This document shows, one piece after another, positions 53,792-63,444 of a stretch of 64,000 bases of DNA. The translations under genes and the position numbers were made by a program. How positions within the stretch are numbered: the first letter of the stretch is position 1; each line of letters opens with the position of its first letter. This DNA comes from Alphaproteobacteria bacterium. Its GTDB lineage: Bacteria; Pseudomonadota; Alphaproteobacteria; TMED109. The DNA is taken from NCBI GenBank assembly GCA_022825235.1, contig JAJDYI010000004.1, forward strand, positions 152,464 through 216,463, read 5' to 3'. Below the pieces are notes generated by a model that saw only the letters and a program-made list of their open reading frames with translations, did not search any database and was not told the DNA's origin.

Positions 53792-54495
53792 ACGCGTCTG
53801 GCGCGGGGATCGTCGTCGCGGTCGACACGCCCGACGTAGGCCGCGCAGAGGTGCTGGCGAAGAGCTGCCGGGCGGCAGCGGCCGTCAAGCTGGGGCTCGA
53901 ATTCTTCACGGCGCAGGGGCCGGCCGGCGTCCGGCGGGTCCGGGAAGCCGGGGCGCCCGTGTTCCTCGACTTGAAGCTGCACGACATCCCGAACACTGTG
54001 GTGGGGTCGGTCCGGGCGCTCCGGCCGCTGGCGCCCGCCATGCTGACCGTGCACGCGTCGGGCGGCAGGGCGATGCTGGAGGCCGCGCAGGCCGCCGCCC
54101 AGACCTACGAGGAACCGCCTGCCCTTCTCGGCGTGACCACCCTCACGAGTCTCGATGCCGACGACACCGCCGCGATCGGAGTCCGGGGTTCGACATCGGA
54201 CCAGGTGGTGCGCCTCGCCCGGCTGGCCCAGGCAAGCGGCCTCGCCGGCATCGTCTGTGCGCCGACGGAGGCGGCGCGGGTGCGGCGCGAGACCGGTCCC
54301 GGCTTCCTGATCGTGACCCCGGGGATTCGCCCGGCATCGTCCGCTGCGCAGGACCAGAAACGTGTGGCCACGCCAACGGATGCCGCGGCCGCCGGTGCGG
54401 ACCTGCTGGTCATCGGAAGACCGGTGACCGGCAGCGAGGATCCGGCCAAGGCTCTCGAGGCCATTGCCGCAGAGTTGCGCGGCTCCGTCCGATGA
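53788..54495 (+). CDS. pyrF: Orotidine 5'-phosphate decarboxylase
   Basis: Pyrimidine-synthesis enzyme of 235 residues making UMP. The catalytic array is visible: Asp in VVAVDTPD, Lys in AVKLGLEFF, and the central FLDLKLHDIPNTV with the Asp-Lys-Asp charge relay. The phosphate loop is VIGRPVTGSEDPAKA. The start is GTG 53788, overlapping the lapA stop; the longer upstream frame is inside lapA. It lies just upstream of trpF. Confidence 0.96.
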   Translation: MNASGAGIVVAVDTPDVGRAEVLAKSCRAAAAVKLGLEFFTAQGPAGVRRVREAGAPVFLDLKLHDIPNTVVGSVRALRPLAPAMLTVHASGGRAMLEAAQAAAQTYEEPPALLGVTTLTSLDADDTAAIGVRGSTSDQVVRLARLAQASGLAGIVCAPTEAARVRRETGPGFLIVTPGIRPASSAAQDQKRVATPTDAAAAGADLLVIGRPVTGSEDPAKALEAIAAELRGSVR

Positions 54496-55157
54496 GCGTG
54501 GCGGCCAAGATCTGCGGCCTGCGCGAACCCAGGCACGCGGTCCTGGCGGCGGCCCGCGGCGCGCGTTGGGTCGGCATGGTGTTCTTCCCTCCTTCCCCCC
54601 GGCATGTGGAGCCCGAGCAGGCGCGCGCCATCGCGAATGTCCTGCCGCCGGCGGTCGATGCCGTGGGCGTCATGGTGAACCCCGATGACGAGGCTGTCCG
54701 GATCGCCGTGGCCAGCGGTCTCGGCGCCTTGCAGCTGCACGGCGGGGAGACGCCGGAGCGGATCGCTGCCGTGCGGCGCATTGCGGGCGTCCCCGTCATC
54801 AAGGCACTGGGCATCTCCACGCGGGCCGACGCGCGCCGCGCGAAGTCGTTCAGCGAAGCGGCCGACATGATTCTCTTCGACGCGCGCCCGCCGGACGATG
54901 CCACCCGGCCGGGCGGCAACGCGCGCGCGTTCGACTGGCCGGTCCTCATGGGCCTCGATCTGCCGCTTCCGTGGATCCTCTCGGGCGGGCTCACACCGAC
55001 CAATGTGGGGGCGGCCATCGCGAGTTCGGGGGCGACGGCCGTCGACGTCTCGTCCGGCATCGAGCGTTCGCTGGGCGAGAAGGACGATTCGCTGATCATC
55101 GACTTCCTGGCGGCGGTGCGGGCGCCAGTTGATCGCTCGGCGCCCGTTTTGCAGTAA
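54492..55157 (+). CDS. trpF: Phosphoribosylanthranilate isomerase
   Basis: TIM-barrel isomerase of 221 residues in tryptophan synthesis. The catalytic Cys is in AKICGL and the catalytic Asp in FDARPP. The C-terminal phosphate site is ILSGGLTPTNVGAAI and VDVSSGIERSLGEKD. The ATG overlaps the pyrF stop (ATGA). A 26-base gap separates it from trpB. Confidence 0.96.
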   Translation: MSVAAKICGLREPRHAVLAAARGARWVGMVFFPPSPRHVEPEQARAIANVLPPAVDAVGVMVNPDDEAVRIAVASGLGALQLHGGETPERIAAVRRIAGVPVIKALGISTRADARRAKSFSEAADMILFDARPPDDATRPGGNARAFDWPVLMGLDLPLPWILSGGLTPTNVGAAIASSGATAVDVSSGIERSLGEKDDSLIIDFLAAVRAPVDRSAPVLQ

Positions 55158-55183
55158 TGTCACGGGCGACTCCCTGACAGCGG

Positions 55184-56404
55184 ATGCACCCCATGGATCA
55201 GTCCAACAGCTTCCGGAACGGGCCCGACGAGGACGGGCACTTCGGAACGTACGGCGGCCGGTTTGTCGCCGAGACCCTGATGCCGCTGATCCTCGATCTG
55301 GAGGAGCATTTTGCGGCCGCTTCACGGGACGAGGCGTTCTGGTCCGAGTTCAACGAACTGCTGAAACACTACGTGGGCCGGCCGAGTCCACTGACCTTTG
55401 CCCCCCGGATCACCGAACGCTTCGGCGGGGCCAAGATCTATTTCAAGCGTGACGAGCTCAACCACACGGGCGCCCACAAGATCAACAACTGCATCGGGCA
55501 GATCCTGCTGGCCCGGCGCATGGGCAAGACCCGCATCATTGCCGAGACCGGGGCAGGGCAGCACGGCGTGGCGACGGCGACCGTATGCGCCCGTTTCGGC
55601 ATGCCGTGCACGGTGTACATGGGCGAGACCGACATCGAACGCCAGCAGCCGAACGTATTCCGGATGCGCCTTCTCGGCGCCGAGGTGCGCCCAGTGAGCT
55701 CCGGCACGCGCACGCTCAAGGACGCGATGAACGAGGCGCTCCGCGACTGGGTCGCGAACGTCGAGGACACCTTCTACATCATCGGCACGGTAGCGGGCCC
55801 GCACCCGTATCCGGCGATGGTCCGCGATTTCCAGGCCGTGATCGGGAACGAGGTCAGGGCCCAGATCGTCGAGGCCGAGGGCCGGTTGCCGGACACGCTG
55901 GTCGCGTGCATCGGCGGCGGCTCCAATGCGATGGGTTTGTTCCACCCGTTTCTCGACGACGCCGGCGTCCGCTTGATTGGCGTCGAGGCTGGAGGCGAGG
56001 GAGTGGAGACGGGGCGTCACGCCGCGTCCCTCACGGCCGGGCGCCCAGGCGTGCTGCACGGCAACCGCACCTACCTCCTGCAGAACGATGACGGTCAGAT
56101 CAATGACGCGCATTCGATTTCGGCGGGCCTCGACTATCCCGGGATCGGACCGGAACATGCTTGGTTGCATGATGTCGGACGGGTGGAATACGTGTCGGTG
56201 ACCGATGCCGAGGCGCTGGAGGCGTTTCAACTCTGCGCTGAGCTGGAAGGCATCTTGCCGGCGCTCGAGCCCAGCCATGCGCTCGCGCATGTGGCAAAGC
56301 TGGCGCCCGACCTCGGAGCGGATCACCTTCTGGTCATGAACCTCTGCGGCCGGGGTGACAAGGACGTGTTTTCGGTTGCCGAAGCGCTGGACGTCGAGTT
56401 GTGA
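55184..56404 (+). CDS. trpB: Tryptophan synthase beta chain
   Basis: PLP enzyme of about 406 residues joining indole and serine. The PLP lysine is in [10 protein letters not shown], the [10 protein letters not shown] loop follows, and the cofactor phosphate loop is [10 protein letters not shown]. The C-terminal [11 protein letters not shown] block contains the expected Glu/His region. ATG 55184 or 55193 may be used. Its stop overlaps the GTG start of trpA. Confidence 0.97.
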   Translation: MHPMDQSNSFRNGPDEDGHFGTYGGRFVAETLMPLILDLEEHFAAASRDEAFWSEFNELLKHYVGRPSPLTFAPRITERFGGAKIYFKRDELNHTGAHKINNCIGQILLARRMGKTRIIAETGAGQHGVATATVCARFGMPCTVYMGETDIERQQPNVFRMRLLGAEVRPVSSGTRTLKDAMNEALRDWVANVEDTFYIIGTVAGPHPYPAMVRDFQAVIGNEVRAQIVEAEGRLPDTLVACIGGGSNAMGLFHPFLDDAGVRLIGVEAGGEGVETGRHAASLTAGRPGVLHGNRTYLLQNDDGQINDAHSISAGLDYPGIGPEHAWLHDVGRVEYVSVTDAEALEAFQLCAELEGILPALEPSHALAHVAKLAPDLGADHLLVMNLCGRGDKDVFSVAEALDVEL

Positions 56405-57210
56405 GCGACCGAATCGACGCCCGGTTCCGCCAGCTGGCCGACGAACGCAGGGCCGGCCTGGTCACGTTCGTCACGGCCGGCGATCCGAACCCTTCCGAGA
56501 GCCAGCGCCTTCTGGCGGCGTTGCCCCGGGCCGGGGCCGACGTGATCGAACTCGGCATGCCGTTCAGCGATCCGATGGCCGATGGACCCGCCATCCAGAA
56601 GAGCTCGCTGCGGGCGCTCGAGGCCGGACAGACGCTGGCGAACACACTGGCGATGGTCGGGGAGTTTCGCACCAGCGACGATGCGACGCCGATCGTGCTC
56701 ATGGGTTACTACAACCCCATCTTCTCCTACGGGGTGGATCGGTTTCTCGAGGATGCGACCCGCGCCGGCGTCGACGGCCTGATCATCGTGGACCTGCCGC
56801 CGGAAGCGGATTCCGAGCTCTGCCTGCCCGCCCGCGCCTGCGGGATCGACTTCATCCGGCTCGCGACGCCGACGACGGACGACCGGCGGCTGCCCAGCGT
56901 CCTCCGAAACTCGTCGGGCTTTCTGTACTATGTCTCGATCGCCGGGATCACCGGTACCCGGGTCGGGGAAACGGACGTGGTAGCCGGGGCGCTTGCCCGG
57001 ATTCGTGCGCATACGGAGCTACCGATCGCGGTCGGGTTCGGGATCCGGACCCCAGAGCAGGCTTCGCGGATCGCGGAAACCGCGGATGCGGTCGTGGTGG
57101 GCTCGGCGCTGGTGGACGCGGTGGAGCATACGCCCGGGAATGCCGCGGTGGCCGTCTCCGAACTGGTTGAGCAGCTGAAAGCCGGCGTGCTGTCCGCGCG
57201 GAAAGCCTGA
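56401..57210 (+). CDS. trpA: Tryptophan synthase alpha chain
   Basis: TIM-barrel subunit of 269 residues that cleaves indole-glycerol phosphate. The catalytic Glu is in [20 protein letters not shown] and the catalytic Asp in LIIVDLPPE. The phosphate-binding loops are GITGTRVG and GFGIRTPEQ. It begins with GTG inside the trpB stop, giving coupled alpha/beta synthesis. Confidence 0.97.
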   Translation: MSDRIDARFRQLADERRAGLVTFVTAGDPNPSESQRLLAALPRAGADVIELGMPFSDPMADGPAIQKSSLRALEAGQTLANTLAMVGEFRTSDDATPIVLMGYYNPIFSYGVDRFLEDATRAGVDGLIIVDLPPEADSELCLPARACGIDFIRLATPTTDDRRLPSVLRNSSGFLYYVSIAGITGTRVGETDVVAGALARIRAHTELPIAVGFGIRTPEQASRIAETADAVVVGSALVDAVEHTPGNAAVAVSELVEQLKAGVLSARKA

Positions 57211-57224
57211 CCGGGGAGCGGCCG

Positions 57225-58127
57225 ATGAGCTGGTTGTCCGACTTCATTCGACCGAAGCTGCAGGCAGTCGTCCGGCGGCCGGCGGCCCCTGATCTGTGGA
57301 CGAAGTGCCCCGGGTGCGACCGCATGATGTTCCACAAGGAACTCGAGGCGCAGCTCCAGGTGTGTTCGGCGTGCGGACATCACCTGCGAATGCCGGTCAG
57401 CGCGCGCCTGAAGCTCCTGTTCGACGACGGCAGCTACGAGCTGATGGAGCTTCCGGAAGTGGAGGAGGACCCGCTCCGGTTCCGCGACCGCAAGCGTTAT
57501 TCGGAACGACTGAGGCTGGCCCGCGCCGAGTCGGAAGCGACCGATGCCATCGCCGTGGCCACCGGGCGAATTGGCGCGCGGCCATGCGTGACCGCAGTTC
57601 TGGACTTCGGTTTCATGGGCGGCTCCATGGGGATGGCGGTCGGTGAAGGCCTGGTACGGGCGGCGGAATTCTCCAAGAAGCACAAGCAGCCGCTGATCGC
57701 TGTCACCGCTTCCGGCGGGGCCCGGATGCAGGAGGGCATTCTGTCGCTGATGCAGCTGCCACGTACGGTGGCCGCGATCGAAGACGCACGCGAGGCGGGA
57801 TGTCCGTACATCGTGATCCTGACGCATCCCACCACCGGCGGCGTCACGGCGTCGTTCGCGATGCTCGGCGACGTGGCTCTCGCAGAGCCTGGCGCGCTGA
57901 TCGGATTTGCCGGCCCTCGGGTCATCGAGAACACCGTCGGCGAGACCCTGCCGGAGAACTTCCAGCGGGCGGAAAAGGTCTGCGAGCTCGGCATGCTCGA
58001 CGCGGTCGTGCCCCGCTCCGAACTGAAGGCCACGCTGGTGCGCGTGCTCGCGCACTTGACCAACGGCCCGTTGCCTTCACCTGAAGACGCGGAAGAGAGT
58101 TCCACCGCCGTTGCCGTCATCGCTTGA
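57225..58127 (+). CDS. accD: Acetyl-CoA carboxylase carboxyltransferase subunit beta
   Basis: Fatty-acid synthesis subunit of 300 residues. The N-terminal zinc ribbon is CPGCDRMMFHKELEAQLQVCSACG. The carboxyltransferase core includes TASGGARMQEGILSLMQLPRT and GGVTASFAMLGDV, ending near FAGPRVIENTVGETLPENFQ. A good ribosome site (GGGGAG) precedes the ATG. Its last 16 bases overlap the folC start region. Confidence 0.97.
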   Translation: MSWLSDFIRPKLQAVVRRPAAPDLWTKCPGCDRMMFHKELEAQLQVCSACGHHLRMPVSARLKLLFDDGSYELMELPEVEEDPLRFRDRKRYSERLRLARAESEATDAIAVATGRIGARPCVTAVLDFGFMGGSMGMAVGEGLVRAAEFSKKHKQPLIAVTASGGARMQEGILSLMQLPRTVAAIEDAREAGCPYIVILTHPTTGGVTASFAMLGDVALAEPGALIGFAGPRVIENTVGETLPENFQRAEKVCELGMLDAVVPRSELKATLVRVLAHLTNGPLPSPEDAEESSTAVAVIA

Positions 58128-59409
58128 CGCGCGCCTCGCGCGCCTCGGGGAGCTCCACCCGCGCTCCATCGATCTTTCGCTGGACAGAATTCAGCGCCTC
58201 CTTGGACAGCTGGGCCATCCCGAACGGAACCTCGGCCGGGTGGTGCATGTGGCGGGCACGAACGGCAAGGGGTCCGTCGTCGCCATGCTGGCCGCGGTGC
58301 AGCGAGCGGCGGGCCGCACGGTCAACGCCTACGTTTCCCCGCACCTGCTGCACTTCAACGAGCGGATGCTGATCGACGGGAAGCCCATCGAGGATGGACC
58401 GCTCGTCGTGGCGCTGGACGCGGCCGAGGCAGCGAATGCGGGCGAACCGATCACGTTCTTCGAGATCACGACGGCGGCGGCCTTCCTGGCGTTCGGCGCG
58501 CGGCCCGCAGAGATAACGATCCTGGAGACCGGGCTTGGCGGGCGCCTCGACGCCACCAATGTCGTGAAACGGCCCGTGCTTACGGTCATCACGCCGGTCG
58601 GGCTCGACCACTGCGATCGCCTGGGCTCCACGTTGTCCGAAATCGCGGCCGAGAAAGCCGGGATCTTGAAGGAGGGAATCCCGGTGGTGGTCGGACGGCA
58701 GCGTCCTGCGGCGATGGGGGTCATCACGAGGCGGGCGCGGGCAGTGCAGGCACCGATGTTTCGACACGGGGTGGAGTGGTGCCTGGAGAGAGATGTGACG
58801 GCGGCACGATACGTTGATTCGGCTGGCCGCCGGACAGAATTGCCGACGGCGCTGCGAGGCGCACACCAGAAGGAGAATGCGGCCGTCGTCGCTGCCTGCA
58901 TCGCGGCGACGCCCGATCTCGCGGTACCCGAGGAAGCTGCGATCAGGGGCTTTGAGCGGGTTCGTTGGCCGGGTCGGCTGCAACGACTGAGGAACGGCCG
59001 GCTGGCCGAAATGGCGGCCCCGTCGGAGCTTTGGCTGGATACCGGACACAATCCCGACTCAGCCCAGGTCCTTGCCGACTGGGGACGCGAGGGCCCACCC
59101 TTGCGATTGATTGTCGGGCTCCTGAAGAGCAAGGATCCCGCCTCATTCTTCAGCCCGTTTCGCGGCATTGCCGTGGGAGTGGCGACCGTTTCGCTCGGAT
59201 CGGATGCCGCCGGCTGGGGCCCTGACGAACTAGCCGCGGCGGCGATGAGCGTCGGCCTGTGCGCCACGCCGTTCGATTCCCTCGAAGCCGCCGTCCGATG
59301 GGCCGGCGAGGCGGAAACGTGTCACAGAGTCCTGATGACCGGATCGTTCCTGCTAGCTGGCCAGGTGCTCCGCTGTACAGAGGCGGGGGAATTCGGAATC
59401 GGCTTTTGA
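58111..59409 (+). CDS. folC: Bifunctional folylpolyglutamate synthase/dihydrofolate synthase
   Basis: Folate enzyme of 432 residues. The ATP loop is VAGTNGKGSVVAML. FNERMLIDGKPI and the carbamylated-Lys region ETGLGGRLDATNV follow, then GLDHCDRLGSTLSEIAAEKAGILKEG. The C-terminal Rossmann-like domain has WLDTGHNPDS. The start is TTG 58111, overlapping accD by 16 bases. It is the last gene of the block and converges on trxA. Confidence 0.95.
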   Translation: MPSSLDARLARLGELHPRSIDLSLDRIQRLLGQLGHPERNLGRVVHVAGTNGKGSVVAMLAAVQRAAGRTVNAYVSPHLLHFNERMLIDGKPIEDGPLVVALDAAEAANAGEPITFFEITTAAAFLAFGARPAEITILETGLGGRLDATNVVKRPVLTVITPVGLDHCDRLGSTLSEIAAEKAGILKEGIPVVVGRQRPAAMGVITRRARAVQAPMFRHGVEWCLERDVTAARYVDSAGRRTELPTALRGAHQKENAAVVAACIAATPDLAVPEEAAIRGFERVRWPGRLQRLRNGRLAEMAAPSELWLDTGHNPDSAQVLADWGREGPPLRLIVGLLKSKDPASFFSPFRGIAVGVATVSLGSDAAGWGPDELAAAAMSVGLCATPFDSLEAAVRWAGEAETCHRVLMTGSFLLAGQVLRCTEAGEFGIGF

Positions 59410-59474
59410 GGCGGCACGAAGTTCGAAGGTCCGTGTCTCGTTCGGGAGAGGAATGGAATCGGTGTTCTGACCCG

Positions 59475-59813
59475 TCAGGCGACGCCGCTCGAGCCAAGCG
59501 AGTCGTCAATCCAGTTGTAGAGAGCCTGCTTGGAGACCGACCCCACCAGACTGTCGATCAACGTGCCACCCTTGAACAACATCACGGTGGGAATGCCGCG
59601 TACGCCGTACTGTGTCGGCGTGGCGGGGTTGGCGTCGATGTCGACTTTTGCGACCTGCAGCCGGCCTTCGTACTCCCTGCTGGCTTCATCGAGAATGGGA
59701 GCGATCTGCTTGCATGGCCCGCACCATTCCGCCCAGAAGTCGACGAGGACCGGGATATCGGATTCCAGGACGTCGGTGGCGAACGACTCATCGGTAACGG
59801 CTTTCGTGCTCAT
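59475..59813 (-). CDS. trxA: Thioredoxin
   Basis: Thioredoxin 1-type protein of 112 residues. The active site is FWAEWCGPCKQIAP, followed by the cis-Pro in VRGIPTVMLFKGG. The standard length and absence of a signal peptide mean it is a cytoplasmic disulfide reductase. It converges on folC with a 65-base gap. In many relatives an addAB recombination locus follows upstream; here a glycosyltransferase region does instead. Confidence 0.97.
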   Translation of the reverse strand: MSTKAVTDESFATDVLESDIPVLVDFWAEWCGPCKQIAPILDEASREYEGRLQVAKVDIDANPATPTQYGVRGIPTVMLFKGGTLIDSLVGSVSKQALYNWIDDSLGSSGVA

Positions 59814-60191
59814 GTCTGCGGTCCTCGTTCAGGTGCATCGGATGATTGCGCCACGGAGTTTAGCGGCGGTGTGGCGCGGTTGCCTCCCGCTCAGGAAGTG
59901 GTACGGCATCTGGGAAACGTTGGAGCGGTCGCCCGCGCACGATCGGGTTTCCTAGGAGAGCGTGAGCGGAATTTGGGGCTGAGGACTGTACCGCTCGAGG
60001 CCGGTTTGGTGCTGCCGTAGCTGGTGGACAAGGTGTAGGGGGTCAACGCCGGGAAGTTCCGTCAGGCAAGAAAAACGAGAGTCGTGCGGGACTCTGCGCG
60101 GCAGGCGCCTGACGGGTACCATCCCGCATTGTCCGGCTTTGTGTGACTGTTCAGGAATTCCTGCCGGCATACGCAACAGCACCGAGCGTGC
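59814..60191. other. Intergenic region at the housekeeping/glycan boundary
   Basis: This stretch of 378 bases lies upstream of trxA and downstream of the first GT25 gene. A 76-residue open frame on the minus strand (59952-60182) lacks a ribosome site and any family likeness. The trxA promoter should lie near its left end. I see no recognisable remnant of addA. Confidence 0.4.
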
Positions 60192-60971
60192 TTATTTTCT
60201 TCCCACGCCCATTTCGTCCTCCCGAATTCGTCGTCGAAATGCCCGGCGTCTGACGAAGTAGCGCCGAGCCCCTGTGATTCCCCGGCGCCACAAAGCGGAT
60301 ACCGGGTTCTCCGAATTCCGATACTGCTCACGCGAAGCCGAGCGATCCGCTTCGATCTGCGAATCGTCTTGACCAACGTGAAACACGACTGGCGGATCCA
60401 GATAGAGTACGTTTAACGCGTTGTCCCAATAGTAGTTTATGGCCTGATCAATTTCCCACATCATTTTCGGAGTGGCAGCCAGGAAACGTCGCGCGGCCGC
60501 TCGGGTGATCACGTAGCCTTCGCATCCGAAATCGTGATAACGCACCCGCCCGATCCTGTGGCCGGTAGAAAGCTGCATGCAGGGGACAAAGGGTTTGGCC
60601 GGCGTCCGTCGGTTCAACTTTATGACGTCGAACGCAAGAGGGCAGCGTTCCAATTCCACGAGAACGGGCGGAAGATCCGGAGACAGCTCAACATCATCTT
60701 CGAAAATCGCAATGATCTCCGGGCCGTTTTTCACGACTTGTTGCATGACCTGCCGCTGGCTCAACCAATTGGCGATTGAGCCATCCGCCTGCGGCTTGAG
60801 GCCCATGCGTCTTCGGGTGTCCCGATCGACTTGGCCATACTGTTCGCTGGTCAGCCGTTGGCCATCGACCGCTTCATGGAATTCTGCCGTCAGCTCAAGC
60901 TTTGCAAATTGCTGCAGCATGTGGCGGCGTCGTGCTGTCGCGCGGGCCAGATTGATAACAAACACGCGCAT
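60192..60971 (-). CDS. Glycosyltransferase family 25 (LPS biosynthesis type), copy 1
   Basis: Glycosyltransferase of 259 residues starting MRVFVINLARATARRRHML, with a GGGAAGA ribosome site. The GT25 hallmarks are the N-terminal VINLARATARR nucleotide-binding strand, SQRQVMQ, the acidic IAIFEDDVEL motif and DFGCEGYVITRAAARRFL, then MWEIDQAINYYW. It probably adds a galactose or similar residue to lipopolysaccharide core or a capsule. It is a paralogue of the gene just upstream, with the same order of motifs. Confidence 0.85.
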   Translation of the reverse strand: MRVFVINLARATARRRHMLQQFAKLELTAEFHEAVDGQRLTSEQYGQVDRDTRRRMGLKPQADGSIANWLSQRQVMQQVVKNGPEIIAIFEDDVELSPDLPPVLVELERCPLAFDVIKLNRRTPAKPFVPCMQLSTGHRIGRVRYHDFGCEGYVITRAAARRFLAATPKMMWEIDQAINYYWDNALNVLYLDPPVVFHVGQDDSQIEADRSASREQYRNSENPVSALWRRGITGARRYFVRRRAFRRRIREDEMGVGRK

Positions 60972-61043
60972 AACGTCTTCCCTTGCTGGTAGAGCATTCT
61001 TGGCTGATTCGGGGAGACGCGTCAAAAGCCGCACATGCGAAGG

Positions 61044-61814
61044 CTACACTGCTTGTTTTGCGCCCTTCAATTTCTTCCTGAAGTGTTTTCGCTTCAACAT
61101 TTCTTCTCTCAATATGCTCGCAGCTCGGCGCGGCAGTTTGCGCCTGGACCAATTTGACTCTCTGTGGGCACCCTCCTGCAAGAACGAGTGATTGCCCGAT
61201 GCATTTCCATGAGACACTACTGGAGTCTGCAACGAGAACACATTTAGCCCATTTTCCCAGTAGGTGTGAAGAGCATGGTCATACTGGTGAACGATTTTCG
61301 GGTACCGATTCAGGAGCTTTCCAGCAGCAGCCTTGGAAATTACGTAGCCATGAGCCCCCCAGTCCGAATATTTGGTAATGCCTAGCGTCACTTCCTCGTT
61401 GACAGTTTCCAATGCGACGAATTTGAGATAGGTCTTGTTTCTGTGAAGAAACACGATGTCAAAGCTCACGCCTGAAGAATACGCATGCTCCAACGTTTGG
61501 AGCACATTTGCGATGTTTGGGTCGAGGGCCACATCATCTTCAAATATTGCAGTTAAGTCTTCCAGGCCGAACGCAACGGCTGCAACCGCTCTTCTGTGAC
61601 TTATGTGACAGGCGATCATCCCGGGAGAGAGTGGACGTCGTCCTTCTTTGTCTCGGGCTTCCCGGTCGACGTTTTCGTAATCCTGCGCTGTCAAGTCCCG
61701 CCAGTCAGTTGCCTTCAGGGTTTCGAACTCGATGTCGAGCCTATGGAACTGCTCGGTCATGGCTTGGAGTCGATTCTTCGCTCGAGGAAGGTTTATGATG
61801 ACACACTTTATCAT
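61044..61814 (-). CDS. Glycosyltransferase family 25 (LPS biosynthesis type), copy 2
   Basis: Paralogue of 256 residues. It has VIINLPRAKNRLQAM, ISHRRAVAAVAFG, the LTAIFEDDVALD acidic motif, WGAHGYVISKAAAGKLLNRYP, and VHQYDHALHTYW before a basic C-terminal tail. Base composition is clearly AT-richer than the housekeeping block, consistent with acquisition. Its ATG overlaps the stop of a small upstream frame (ATGA), implying a longer operon that reads leftwards. Confidence 0.85.
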   Translation of the reverse strand: MIKCVIINLPRAKNRLQAMTEQFHRLDIEFETLKATDWRDLTAQDYENVDREARDKEGRRPLSPGMIACHISHRRAVAAVAFGLEDLTAIFEDDVALDPNIANVLQTLEHAYSSGVSFDIVFLHRNKTYLKFVALETVNEEVTLGITKYSDWGAHGYVISKAAAGKLLNRYPKIVHQYDHALHTYWENGLNVFSLQTPVVSHGNASGNHSFLQEGAHRESNWSRRKLPRRAASILREEMLKRKHFRKKLKGAKQAV

Positions 61815-62095
61815 GCTGGAATCACAGTCTGTTCACTCGTTGGGGCGTTGAAGCTCCGGGACGAAAACTGTCTTGACACCAGGTCTCTTGCTATTCGCAG
61901 CCCGAATAGGAAAGTACGCCCTGGCTTATCGGAGACGCCGGATTTCCATGGAAATTGCAACGCGGTTCCCCAGTGGCCATTCTCGTTCGCCGAACCAGCG
62001 AGAGAGTTCGCGGTCGCCAAGTCCCTGAACCGAGCCCAAGTACTTTTTTCGATCGACAAAGGAATCGAGCTGGTGTCGTCGAACGCGTGGTGCAA
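61811..62095 (-). CDS. Small unrecognised protein, possibly a truncated gene
   Basis: Open frame of 94 residues from a TTG at 62095, preceded by an in-frame stop near 62113. Its stop overlaps the ATG of GT25 copy 2 as ATGA, which favours it being translated. The sequence (KSTWARFRDLATAN, GHWGTALQFPWKSG, RTFLFGLRIARDL) looks protein-like rather than antisense noise, but I do not recognise the family. It may be the C-terminal remnant of a larger glycan gene whose 5' part was lost. Confidence 0.45.
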   Translation of the reverse strand: MHHAFDDTSSIPLSIEKSTWARFRDLATANSLAGSANENGHWGTALQFPWKSGVSDKPGRTFLFGLRIARDLVSRQFSSRSFNAPTSEQTVIPA

Positions 62096-62178
62096 TTGGT
62101 GGCAATTCTCCTAGCTGCCTTCTAGAACCTCAAACTGAAGGAAGAGCTACCGGAGCAGGCACGGGAAGCGGATTGGCA

Positions 62179-63225
62179 ATGCAAAGCACGCTCGATGTAA
62201 TTGTTACCAGCCTGCACCGGAACTATACCGGGGTGTCGGCTACCGCAGCAGCCGTCGTCCGAAAGCAAGCGAAGCGTTATCGCATGCTCCTTGCCGGCCG
62301 ACCACTGCCAGGTTGCGTGCCTCCTGTGTCGCTCAGGCAGGCGTTCAGATGCTCACGAAATCCGGCGCAGGGCCACCGCTACGTCCTTTGGCATGTTCGA
62401 CGGAACAACGAGATTCGTGCTGCACTATTAGCGCGAGATCTCCTACGGCTTCCAATTCGCATCGTCTTCACATCAGCGGCCCAGCGCCGACATTCCGCAG
62501 TCCCACGCTGGCTTATTTCTCAGGTGGACGCGGTTATAGCTACGACCGAGGCGGCTGCGTCACTCGTTCCGAATGTGCATGCGGTCGTAAATCACGGCGT
62601 GGACACGGACCGATTTTTTCCGGCAGAGGACCGGTTTACTGCATGGGAGCTCGGGGGTTACCCTGGTAGATTCGGCATCGCTACAATTGGACGAGTTCGA
62701 CCGGAGAAAGGCACTGATCTATTCGTTGAGGCGATGATCCGCCTGCTTCCTCACTATCCTGACGCAACCGCACTCATCGTAGGCAAAGTCACGGCTTCCC
62801 AGCGAAGTTTCCAAGGCGAACTTAAGCGGCAAATTGATGCGGCGGGCCTGACCAAGCGAATCATTTTCACAGGCGAGATTGCATCCGGTCAGCTGCCGCA
62901 CTTGGTCAGAAGTCTGTCGCTACTGGTTGCCGCAGCCCGCTACGAAGGGTACGGAATGACACCTCTGGAGGCCATGGCCAGCGGCGCGCCAGTCATCGCC
63001 AGCGACACAGGCTTTTTCCCGGAGTTCATCGGTGCTAACGAGGCAGGATTTCTTGTGGATCAATTGAATTCAGTACAGATTTCTCTTTTGGCTCGGCGGT
63101 TGATCGACAATCCTGTCGAGATGCATCACAAAAGTGTTCGAGCAAGGCAGCGGGCTGTCAACTTATTTGACCTCAAATTTGAAGTTGAGGGGATTCATCG
63201 CGTGTATAGGGACTTGTGGGAGTAG
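62179..63225 (+). CDS. GT4-family glycosyltransferase
   Basis: GT-B glycosyltransferase of 348 residues. The C-terminal nucleotide-sugar domain has IGRVRPEKGTDLFVEAM, RIIFTGEIASGQLPHLVRSLSL and the acidic-motif region AARYEGYGMTPLEAMASGAPVIASDTG, which is typical of GT4 retaining enzymes. The N-terminal half has VVNHGVDTDRFFP, the usual linker. The ATG at 62179 is used rather than TTG 62173. It belongs to the surface-glycan region, transcribed opposite to the GT25 genes. Donor and acceptor are unknown. Confidence 0.88.
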   Translation: MQSTLDVIVTSLHRNYTGVSATAAAVVRKQAKRYRMLLAGRPLPGCVPPVSLRQAFRCSRNPAQGHRYVLWHVRRNNEIRAALLARDLLRLPIRIVFTSAAQRRHSAVPRWLISQVDAVIATTEAAASLVPNVHAVVNHGVDTDRFFPAEDRFTAWELGGYPGRFGIATIGRVRPEKGTDLFVEAMIRLLPHYPDATALIVGKVTASQRSFQGELKRQIDAAGLTKRIIFTGEIASGQLPHLVRSLSLLVAAARYEGYGMTPLEAMASGAPVIASDTGFFPEFIGANEAGFLVDQLNSVQISLLARRLIDNPVEMHHKSVRARQRAVNLFDLKFEVEGIHRVYRDLWE

Positions 63226-63444
63226 TACACAACCAAACGGAGTGTTCTCGGCGTACGATCTACCACAGTGAAGTCGAGGGAGTTAGACGTCGACGCAGCT
63301 GCCGAGAACTGACCGAAGCTGGGAATTCAGCGATAGTGTGGGTGCTCACTGTTGAAAGTGCCGTCCGATTCACATCCATGTCTGCTTTGAAACCGGTCCT
63401 GTGTGAACTGTTCAGCAAACACTTTCATCGAATTCAGAATTAGT

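Noticed and set aside
59952..60182. 76-residue minus-strand frame near trxA as a gene or addA remnant
   Set aside because: No ribosome site, no family likeness, and no resemblance to the AddA C-terminus.
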